A stretch of DNA of 8,444 nt from Thiodiazotropha sp037382205 (GTDB lineage Bacteria > Pseudomonadota > Gammaproteobacteria > Chromatiales > Chromatiaceae), in NCBI GenBank assembly GCA_037382205.1, contig JARRQD010000152.1:1-8444 (forward strand), written 5' to 3'. The notes beneath the pieces are model-generated. The model was given only the letters and a program-made list of their open reading frames with translations, ran no database searches and was not told the DNA's origin. This document shows, piece after piece, positions 1 through 4,736 of the stretch. The number at the start of each line of letters is the position of its first letter. Position 1 is the stretch's first letter. Made by a program: the position numbers and the translations under genes.

Positions 1-102
1 GACTATGTGTTGTATGTTCTTAAGCACATTGCTGCCGCAGATACCGTTGAGAAACTCGAAGCCTTACTACCCTGGAACATGAAATCAAAAGGTTCGCAAT
101 AA
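1..102 (+). CDS. IS66-family transposase, C-terminal fragment (gene cut by window edge)
   Basis: Frame 1 is open from the first base and encodes 33 residues before a TAA at 100-102. The tail contains DYVLYVLKHIAAADTVEKLE followed at once by ALLPWN, which resembles the short C-terminal element of IS66 transposases, where an (E)ALLPW motif lies close to the end. IS66 transposases are DDE enzymes that move the element by cutting and joining its ends; the catalytic domain would lie upstream, outside the window, so whether the gene is intact cannot be judged. The IS-like terminal sequence about 20 bp downstream supports the call. The identification rests on the motif and on that terminus, not on a full-length match. 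Confidence 0.75.
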   Translation, partial: DYVLYVLKHIAAADTVEKLEALLPWNMKSKGSQ

Positions 103-123
103 GGCTGATTCTTTGGCGCTTAC
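103..123. mobile_element. Probable right terminal inverted repeat of the IS66-family element
   Basis: Right after the transposase stop the sequence runs into GGCGCTTAC, ending at 123. Read inward from the outside this is GTAAGCGCC, and IS66-family elements characteristically begin with GTAAG-like ends. The family usually makes an 8-bp target duplication, which would be AACGTGAA at 124-131. The partner end lies outside the window, so neither the repeat pairing nor the duplication can be confirmed. Confidence 0.6.
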
Positions 124-162
124 AACGTGAATGGCACGCTTGTGGCGGCGCATGGCGGCGTT

Positions 163-200
163 GCAACTCCTTGGAATAGCGCGCTATTCCGCGTTGTTGC
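163..200. repeat. Palindrome GGAATAGCGCGCTATTCC with flanking complementary arms
   Basis: Positions 173-190 are a perfect 18-bp palindrome with no spacer. On the same axis GCAAC (163-167) pairs with GTTGC (196-200) after a five-position internal bulge in which one pair (170/193) also matches. The symmetry fits a cruciform, a dyad operator or a REP-like dispersed repeat. No run of T follows on either side, so it is not a typical intrinsic terminator. Confidence 0.6.
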
Positions 201-268
201 GCCTTGCCCTGCACCCCCACAAACGCACCCTTCACGCTGTCCAACTGATCTTTTTAGGGTAAATCCTG

Positions 269-331
269 TGACGGAAAGTAGAGTTACCGTCATTTGGGGG
301 TGGCTATTACCGGAATATACGAGACGGTAAC
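269..331. repeat. Overlapping inverted repeats around GACGG/CCGTC
   Basis: TGACGG (269-274) is complementary to CCGTCA (287-292), giving a 12-nt loop. GTTACCGTC (283-291) is also complementary to GACGGTAAC (323-331), with 31 nt between. The two pairings share 287-291 and so cannot form together. This is visible sequence symmetry only; no function is evident. Confidence 0.35.
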
Positions 332-346
332 GGACTGGCAGGCAAT

Positions 347-372
347 AAAAAAGCCAGCATTTACGCTGGCTT
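347..372 (-). terminator. Rho-independent terminator of ssrA
   Basis: Read on the minus strand, AAGCCAGC (372-365) pairs perfectly with GCTGGCTT (358-351) across a 6-nt loop, and the stem runs into a tract of six T residues (352-347). It begins about 34 nt beyond the mature tmRNA 3' end, the expected place for the primary transcript end. The stem is symmetric, but only the minus strand has the T-run in the right place. Confidence 0.88.
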
Positions 373-405
373 ATGGATCTTATTGGATTTCTCTGAATCT
401 TGAAT

Positions 406-771
406 TGGTGGAGGCGGGCGGATTTGAACCGCCGTCCGCGAGTCCTCTGCCAAAAGTTCTACATGCTTAGTCCTGCCTATTGTATTTAACCGATTACCAC
501 CCGACGGACAGGGCGTGTAATAGGCGATTCCGGTAAGGTTTTAACATTTCCACCCCGGACGAGCTTCAATGCGATCCTGTGAGATATGACGCCTGAAAAG
601 CTGGACGCACAAGCACGGCTCCAGTCAGACGGCACCCTACTGGGTATTAAGCAGCGAGTGCGTAGTTGTCGTCGTTGGCAACTATAAGTTTGCAGATGGT
701 TTAGCGAGGTACTCTGCACCTCGGCATGCACTTCAGGTTTTGCAACCCCCGTCGAAGCCTACGTCGCCCCC
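406..771 (-). ncRNA. ssrA: Transfer-messenger RNA (tmRNA)
   Basis: tmRNA rescues ribosomes stalled on mRNAs lacking stop codons: it enters the A site as alanyl-tmRNA with SmpB, then serves as template for a degradation tag. The 366-nt minus-strand gene has a 5' end GGGGGCG that pairs with CGCCTCC next to the discriminator A and encoded CCA (408-406), and the pairing includes the G3-U70 wobble required by alanyl-tRNA synthetase. A GGTTCAAATCC T-arm loop precedes the 3' acceptor, and GGCTTCGACG lies near the 5' end as in the tRNA-like domain. The tag frame (679-647) encodes ANDDNYALAA then TAA, very close to the E. coli tag ANDENYALAA; TAGTT stands just upstream of the resume codon GCC. It is one-piece, not permuted. 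smpB lies upstream on the same strand. Confidence 0.97.
647..679 (-). CDS. tmRNA-encoded proteolysis tag ANDDNYALAA
   Basis: This is the internal reading frame of ssrA, from the resume codon GCC (679-677) to TAA (649-647). It encodes ANDDNYALAA. The C-terminal ALAA is the degron recognised in proteobacteria by ClpXP and ClpAP; the first alanine of a finished tag is added from the charged tmRNA itself. It is not an independently initiated gene. Confidence 0.92.
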   Translation of the reverse strand, partial: ANDDNYALAA

Positions 772-790
772 TTACGGTAGTGAGTCAGAC

Positions 791-796
791 ATTATA
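791..796 (-). promoter_or_regulatory. -10 box of the ssrA promoter (TATAAT)
   Basis: The minus strand reads GCGTATAATGTCTG here, a perfect sigma-70 -10 hexamer 19 nt upstream of the mature tmRNA 5' end. That leaves room for a short 5' leader to be removed by RNase P. No good -35 hexamer is present at 16-18 bp; the best, TTAGTA (820-815), matches TTGACA at three positions and lies inside the arm of the inverted repeat at 802-853. Confidence 0.7.
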
Positions 797-801
797 CGCT
801 A

Positions 802-853
802 GTGTGGCGCGTCATACTAATTGATGACTGCCAATTAGTATGACGCGCCACAC
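802..853. repeat. Perfect 22-bp inverted repeat with 8-nt loop upstream of ssrA
   Basis: The left arm (802-823, beginning GTGTGGCGCG and ending ACTAATTG) is the exact reverse complement of the right arm (832-853), with ATGACTGC (824-831) between. It fills the gap between the smpB stop and the ssrA -10 box and covers the place where a -35 hexamer should be. No T-tract follows on either strand, so it is not a standard intrinsic terminator. It could be a regulator-binding dyad, a cruciform, a hairpin protecting the 3' end of the smpB message, or a small mobile or REP-like element. The sequence alone does not decide. Confidence 0.85.
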
Positions 854-923
854 AGGGATTTGGTTCCAGGTCACGGAAAACTTGCTCTGAGGTTGCGAGT
901 GCTATTGTTCGATTTGCAGACGC

Positions 924-1403
924 CTAGCCGTGCTTGAATAATCGTTCTTTTTCTCTTTTCCAGTCCCGGTCTTTGTCGCTGGCCCGTTTGTCATGGAGTT
1001 TTTTACCCTTGGCGACGCCAATCTCCAGCTTGGCCATGCCTTTTTTCCAATACAGTGCAGTCGGTACTAAGGTATAGCCCTTGCGTTCGACAAGACCGAT
1101 CAGCTTATTTAGCTCGCTGCGATGCAGCAATAGCTTTCGGGTACGTATAGGATCGGGGTGGATATGAGTGGAAGCGGTGCTGAGTGGCACGATGTGGGCG
1201 CCGAATAGGAAAGCTTCTCCCTCCTTGATCGTCACATAGCTCTCTTTGATCTGAACCCGGCCTTCACGCAGGCTTTTCACTTCCCAACCCTGCAGGGAAA
1301 TTCCGGCTTCATAACGATCTTCGATGAAATAGTCGTGACTTGCCTTTTTGTTGAGCGCAATGGTTGGGCGCCCCTGAGCTTTCTTTTTTGCTTTACTTGC
1401 CAT
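924..1403 (-). CDS. smpB: SsrA-binding protein SmpB
   Basis: SmpB is the obligate partner of tmRNA. It binds the tRNA-like domain, stands in for the missing anticodon stem in the decoding centre, and its C-terminal tail probes the empty mRNA channel. The 159-residue product has the family's features: an NKKASHDYFI start to the beta-barrel (18-27), GWEVKSLREGRV (39-50), and the basic tail KGKKLHDKR (132-140) followed by DW (147-148) and REKERL. Length is normal for the family. The ATG at 1403 follows AGG about five bases upstream, a weak ribosome binding site, and the N-terminus fits the family. It is transcribed towards ssrA, with 152 bp between the smpB stop and the tmRNA 5' end. The gene is divergent from the transporter at 1609. 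Confidence 0.97.
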   Translation of the reverse strand: MASKAKKKAQGRPTIALNKKASHDYFIEDRYEAGISLQGWEVKSLREGRVQIKESYVTIKEGEAFLFGAHIVPLSTASTHIHPDPIRTRKLLLHRSELNKLIGLVERKGYTLVPTALYWKKGMAKLEIGVAKGKKLHDKRASDKDRDWKREKERLFKHG

Positions 1404-1608
1404 CGGCCTATTCTAATGCCGGAATTGATAAGTCACCAGTGGCGGCTTGAGAAATGGTCCCGTTTTCTGGAGAATCAACATTCTATGGGTCGATATTCAC
1501 ACGGCGAGAAAACGGTTTAGTCACTGACGCCGGATTTACAACTGTCCAAATGTCTATGCGGTAAGCTGGTTCGTGTAGCGATTGAGGGCTGATTAAGGAT
1601 GCAAATTG

Positions 1609-3009
1609 ATGGCTGAAAGACAATCCATTCACGGCCAGTGGTCGTCGCGGCTGGTGTTCATCTTGGCTGCTACCGGCTCTGCGGTCGGTCTGGGTAACGT
1701 CTGGAAGTTCCCCTATATCACTGGTGAGAACGGCGGTGGTGCATTTGTTCTCGTCTATCTATTCTGTATTGCGCTGGTCGGTGTGCCAATTATGATGGCT
1801 GAGATCATGCTTGGCAGACGCGGTAGACAGAGCCCAATCAACACCATGGCATCGCTGAGTCGAGAGGAGGGGGCCGCTAAAGCTTGGTCGCTGATCGGTT
1901 GGAGTGGTGTGTTGGCCGGTTTCTTCATACTCTCTTACTACAGTGTGATCGCTGGATGGGCCTTGGCTTATGTGGCGCGCGCTGGTGCTGGGATGTTTAC
2001 TGGTCTTGATGCGGCAGGCGTTGAAGGCCTCTTTAATGGTTTGATCGGTAGCCCAGAGCGCCTGCTGCTCTGGCATACCCTGTTTATGCTGATGAGCATG
2101 TTCGTGGTTGCCAAAGGGGTCAAGTCGGGCTTGGAGAGGGCTGTAACTTATCTGATGCCTGCGCTGTTTATATTGCTCTTGCTGCTGGTTGGGTATGCGA
2201 TGAATACAGGCTACTTCACGCAGGGTCTTGAGTTTCTTTTTTCGCCGAATTTCAATAAGTTGTTGTATGATTGTCAGGTTGTTGGTGGCCTCGAGCAGTG
2301 TCAGATCAGTGGTGGCCCGCTGCTGGTTGCTATGGGACATGCCTTCTTCACCTTGAGCTTGGGAATGGGGGCGATCATGGTGTATGGCTCCTATATGCCC
2401 AAGCAGTCTTCCATTGCTGGATCTGCTGTGCTCATTGCGTTGTTGGATACGCTGGTTGCACTGTTGGCTGGTATGGCGATTTTTCCGATTGTATTTGCCA
2501 ATGGGCTGGAGCCAGGGGCTGGTCCTGGCTTGATCTTTCAGACCTTGCCGATCGCTTTTGGCGCCATGCCTGGAGGGCAGCTGTTTGGCACACTGTTTTT
2601 TGTTTTGCTGGTATTTGCCGCCTGGAGCTCCTCGATCTCACTGATCGAACCTGCAGTGGCCTGGTTGGTTGAAAATCGTGGCATGACCCGGGTGCGCGCC
2701 TCAATTTGGATTGGCCTGACCACCTGGTTCATCGGCCTGGGGACAATCTTTTCATTCAATATCTGGTCCGATGTTAAGCTGTTTGATAAGACCTTTTTTG
2801 ATCTACTTGATTTCCTGACAGCCAATATCATGTTACCACTTGGTGGTTTATTGATCGCTGTATTCAGTGGCTGGCTGATGAAAAAAGCCTCGAGTCAGGA
2901 TGAATTCGCCATGAGTGGTTTTCGATACACGCTCTGGTGGAACCTGATTCGCTATGTTTCACCTTTAGCTGTGGTGGTGGTTTTTTTGCACGCAATTGGA
3001 TTGTTTTAA
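1609..3009 (+). CDS. Sodium-dependent transporter, NSS (neurotransmitter:sodium symporter) family
   Basis: This is an inner-membrane secondary transporter of the LeuT fold that likely couples Na+ entry to uptake of an amino acid or related amine; the substrate cannot be told from sequence. The 466-residue product opens with GSAVGLGNVWKFPYITGENG (23-42), the hallmark of the unwound TM1 with sodium and substrate contacts, then GVPIMMAEIMLGRRG after TM2. GHAFFTLSLGMG matches the TM6 region and LLDTLVALLAG, with Asp280, matches TM7. The length suggests an 11-helix protein like MhsT rather than 12 helices as in LeuT. The ATG at 1609 follows AAGGA (1595-1599) by 9 nt; a TTG one codon earlier is also possible. 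ratA starts 2 bp after the stop, so the two are probably co-transcribed. Confidence 0.93.
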   Translation: MAERQSIHGQWSSRLVFILAATGSAVGLGNVWKFPYITGENGGGAFVLVYLFCIALVGVPIMMAEIMLGRRGRQSPINTMASLSREEGAAKAWSLIGWSGVLAGFFILSYYSVIAGWALAYVARAGAGMFTGLDAAGVEGLFNGLIGSPERLLLWHTLFMLMSMFVVAKGVKSGLERAVTYLMPALFILLLLLVGYAMNTGYFTQGLEFLFSPNFNKLLYDCQVVGGLEQCQISGGPLLVAMGHAFFTLSLGMGAIMVYGSYMPKQSSIAGSAVLIALLDTLVALLAGMAIFPIVFANGLEPGAGPGLIFQTLPIAFGAMPGGQLFGTLFFVLLVFAAWSSSISLIEPAVAWLVENRGMTRVRASIWIGLTTWFIGLGTIFSFNIWSDVKLFDKTFFDLLDFLTANIMLPLGGLLIAVFSGWLMKKASSQDEFAMSGFRYTLWWNLIRYVSPLAVVVVFLHAIGLF

Positions 3010-3011
3010 CT

Positions 3012-3443
3012 GTGCCGATCGTCAGAAAGAGCGCGCTGGTACCCCACTCAGCGCATGAGATGTTCCAGTTGGTTTGTGCATTTGAAGCCTATCCTGAGTT
3101 TCTGCCCTGGTGCAGTAACAGTCGACTGATCTCCCGTACACCAGATGAGATCTGTGGTGAACTGGAAGTTTCACGGGTCGGCATCAAGCAGCGTTTTTCA
3201 ACCTGCAATAAGCTGGTTGAAGATGAAAGGATGGATATCCAACTGCGGGATGGGCCATTTCAGAAATTGCATGGTAGCTGGCACTTTATTCCGTTGAAGG
3301 AGGATGCCTGCAAGGTTGAACTGGTGCTGGAGTTTGAGTTTGCGGGTCGCTTGATCGATGCAGCATTCGGCCGGGTCTTCAGCCAGATTGCCAACACATT
3401 GGTTGATGCATTCTGCAAGCGGGCAGATGAGATATATAGGTAG
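3012..3443 (+). CDS. ratA: RatA/Coq10-family START-domain protein
   Basis: This is a 143-residue single-domain protein of the polyketide cyclase/START-like (Coq10) family. E. coli RatA was reported to bind 50S subunits and block 70S assembly, whereas mitochondrial and Caulobacter relatives bind ubiquinone and support respiration; which role applies here is open. Diagnostic stretches are SALVPHSAHEMFQLV near the N-terminus, YPEFLPWC (27-34), GPFQKLHGSW (81-90) and the C-terminal helix IANTLVDAFCKRADEIY. The GTG at 3012 gives the usual family N-terminus; an upstream in-frame GTG at 2937 would overlap the transporter by 73 bp and adds nothing conserved. Only a weak TTGGA lies upstream, so translation is probably coupled to the transporter. 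rnfH follows 8 bp after the stop. Confidence 0.93.
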   Translation: MPIVRKSALVPHSAHEMFQLVCAFEAYPEFLPWCSNSRLISRTPDEICGELEVSRVGIKQRFSTCNKLVEDERMDIQLRDGPFQKLHGSWHFIPLKEDACKVELVLEFEFAGRLIDAAFGRVFSQIANTLVDAFCKRADEIYR

Positions 3444-3451
3444 GAAAGCGG

Positions 3452-3742
3452 ATGAAATATGAAGTAGCTTTTGGAAAGTTGGATGAGCAGGTGCTGTTGA
3501 TCGTGGAGTCCGATGAACCACTGACCGTAGAGCAGGCCATTGAACAGTCGACCATCAAACAGCGTTTTCCGGAGATCGATCTGAAGGTCAATAAAACGGG
3601 TATCTTTGGTAAAGCGGCAAAATTGGATGCAGTGCTCAATGACGGGGACAGGGTAGAGATCTACAGGCCCTTGATTGCCGATCCAAAAGAGGCCAGAAAG
3701 AAGCGAGCGGCTGAAGGTAAGGCGATGAAAAAGGGCGGTTGA
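3452..3742 (+). CDS. rnfH: RnfH-family ubiquitin-like protein (RatB)
   Basis: This is a small 96-residue protein of the RnfH family, with a beta-grasp fold predicted. Its biochemical role is not settled: the name comes from proximity to rnf genes in some bacteria, and RatB was named as the partner of RatA without strong evidence that it is an antitoxin. Visible family signatures are KYEVAFG at the start, the mid-region VNKTGIFGKAAKLDAVLNDG (46-65) and GDRVEIYRPLIADPKEARKK, followed by a lysine-rich tail. The ATG at 3452 has a clear AGGAAAG (3442-3447) ribosome binding site. It sits 8 bp after ratA, the conserved arrangement, and converges on bamE with 38 bp between stops and no obvious terminator. 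Confidence 0.93.
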   Translation: MKYEVAFGKLDEQVLLIVESDEPLTVEQAIEQSTIKQRFPEIDLKVNKTGIFGKAAKLDAVLNDGDRVEIYRPLIADPKEARKKRAAEGKAMKKGG

Positions 3743-3780
3743 ATTTAGTTGACCCGGTCACGACAAGGCCTGAAACTGCA

Positions 3781-4230
3781 CTAGTCCGGTTCCCCTAAAC
3801 CCAGCGAGTACCATAGCTTTTCCAAGATACCGAAATCTCCGTCGTAATCGGGTACACTGGCGACCAGTTCGCGTTTCTCCTGTTTCGTCTCCACGTTCTC
3901 TGCTGCCTCGATATCGCCTTGGTAGTGGCTCAGCAAGTCATCTTTAAAAAAGACACTAAAACGTTTAATTTCAACGGGTTGATTGCGACGCTTGATCGAT
4001 AGAAGGTAATCCCAGCGGGTTGCGTGAAAGGCATCAGTCAACATGGGAGATCCTAAAGCAAAACGCACTTGTCTTTGAGTCATGCCTGGTTCCAACAAGG
4101 CGACCATCTCAGGCGTTACAATATTGCCTTGCTCAATATCGGGTGAATGTACCAAAGAGAGCTCTTCCCAGGAGGAACAACCGCTCAGCAGGGGGGTAAT
4201 TACTAAAATGATGGTGAGAATCTTTTTCAT
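3781..4230 (-). CDS. bamE: Outer membrane protein assembly factor BamE (SmpA/OmlA lipoprotein)
   Basis: BamE is a lipoprotein subunit of the BAM complex that folds beta-barrel proteins into the outer membrane and stabilises BamD-BamA contacts. With the ATG at 4230 the product has 149 residues and begins with a lipoprotein signal, MKKILTIILVITPLL then SGC, placing the lipidated cysteine at residue 18. The core family signature is QGNIVTPEMVALLEPGMTQR (34-53) then QVRFALGSPMLTD and RWDYL. An upstream in-frame ATG at 4287 would add 19 residues ahead of the signal peptide and is unlikely. The sequence past about residue 105 is acidic and less conserved, longer than in E. coli BamE. It is divergent from fur, an arrangement known for omlA-fur in other gammaproteobacteria. 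Confidence 0.95.
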   Translation of the reverse strand: MKKILTIILVITPLLSGCSSWEELSLVHSPDIEQGNIVTPEMVALLEPGMTQRQVRFALGSPMLTDAFHATRWDYLLSIKRRNQPVEIKRFSVFFKDDLLSHYQGDIEAAENVETKQEKRELVASVPDYDGDFGILEKLWYSLGLGEPD

Positions 4231-4307
4231 TACGAGTACAATCTGTTTCCAGTTACCATAATAACGCATTCCAAATCCAAGCAACACTCATTGGAGAAAA
4301 AATAGGG
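4231..4307. promoter_or_regulatory. Shared bamE/fur divergent promoter region
   Basis: This 77-bp gap must hold promoters for both genes. On the minus strand TTGCTT (4284-4279) and TATTAT (4263-4258) could be a -35/-10 pair for bamE at a short 15-bp spacing. On the plus strand CATAAT (4257-4262) could be a -10 for fur, but it has no good -35. The candidate -10 boxes overlap, so the promoters may interfere. I see no convincing 19-bp Fur box, so autoregulation of fur is not supported from sequence alone. Confidence 0.35.
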
Positions 4308-4727
4308 ATGGATAACCAGGATATTCGTAAAGCCGGTCTCAAAGTGACCCTGCCGAGGGTCAAGATTTTAGAGTTACTGGAAGGTAGCGACCAGCGTCAT
4401 GTCAGTGCGGAAGACGTCTATAAAATGCTGCTGGAGAAGGGGGAAGAGATCGGCTTGGCCACTGTCTATCGGGTCTTAACCCAGTTCGAATCGGCCGGTC
4501 TGGTTACCCGACACAATTTCGAGGGTGGTCACGCGGTGTTTGAGCTGGAGAGTGGTAATCACCATGATCATCTAGTCTGTGTGGTTTGTGGGAAGGTGGA
4601 GGAGTTTGTCGATCGCACCATTGAAAACCGACAAAAGGAGATTGCTAAGAAACATGGTTTCGATATTGTTGATCACTCACTGATTATCTATGGCCACTGT
4701 AACAATCCCAAGTGCCGGGTGGGCTGA
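4308..4727 (+). CDS. fur: Ferric uptake regulator Fur
   Basis: Fur is a dimeric Fe2+-responsive repressor of iron uptake and many other genes. The 139-residue product has an N-terminal winged helix with the recognition-helix stretch GLATVYRVLTQFESAGLV (49-66). The metal-binding dimerisation domain has HHDH (85-88), a CxxC pair at Cys91/Cys94 for structural zinc, and a second pair at Cys131/Cys136 (YGHCNNPKC). His31 near the hinge and His75 are also present. The protein stops three residues after the last cysteine and lacks the histidine-rich tail of E. coli Fur. The ATG follows GGAGA (4293-4297) by 10 nt; TAGGG directly before the ATG is too close to act. It converges on recN with 9 bp between the stop codons. 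Confidence 0.97.
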   Translation: MDNQDIRKAGLKVTLPRVKILELLEGSDQRHVSAEDVYKMLLEKGEEIGLATVYRVLTQFESAGLVTRHNFEGGHAVFELESGNHHDHLVCVVCGKVEEFVDRTIENRQKEIAKKHGFDIVDHSLIIYGHCNNPKCRVG

Positions 4728-4736
4728 CATCTACCA

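Larger units (their letters stand above)
124..346. other. Gene-free stretch between IS66 end and ssrA terminator
   Basis: I find no convincing gene here. Open frames exist on both strands but are short and arginine/cysteine-rich, lack a good ribosome binding site and match no family I recognise. The stretch contains a strong palindrome (163-200) and a second set of overlapping inverted repeats (269-331), described separately. It may be a remnant of mobile or repeated DNA lying between the insertion sequence and ssrA. Confidence 0.5.

Noticed and set aside
20..244. Minus-strand open frame of 74 codons across the IS end
   Set aside because: It overlaps the transposase tail and the terminal repeat on the opposite strand and has no good ribosome binding site. 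Its arginine-rich product looks like translated palindromic DNA.
127..330. Plus-strand open frame of 67 codons
   Set aside because: It has no ribosome binding site or recognisable domain and spans the palindromes; nothing supports it as a gene.
486..731. Minus-strand open frame of 81 codons
   Set aside because: It lies wholly inside ssrA; the tRNA-like ends, tag frame and terminator show that this DNA makes tmRNA, not this protein.
1759..2340. Minus-strand open frame of 193 codons within the transporter
   Set aside because: It is a shadow of the NSS gene: composition is that of antisense membrane-protein codons, and the plus-strand frame carries clear family motifs.
3743..3780. Possible bidirectional terminator between rnfH and bamE
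   Set aside because: No stem of useful length with a T-tract is visible in the 38-bp gap.
4231..4307. Possible Fur box in the bamE-fur gap
   Set aside because: No stretch resembles the GATAATGATAATCATTATC consensus well enough; AT-rich ATAATAA alone is not sufficient.
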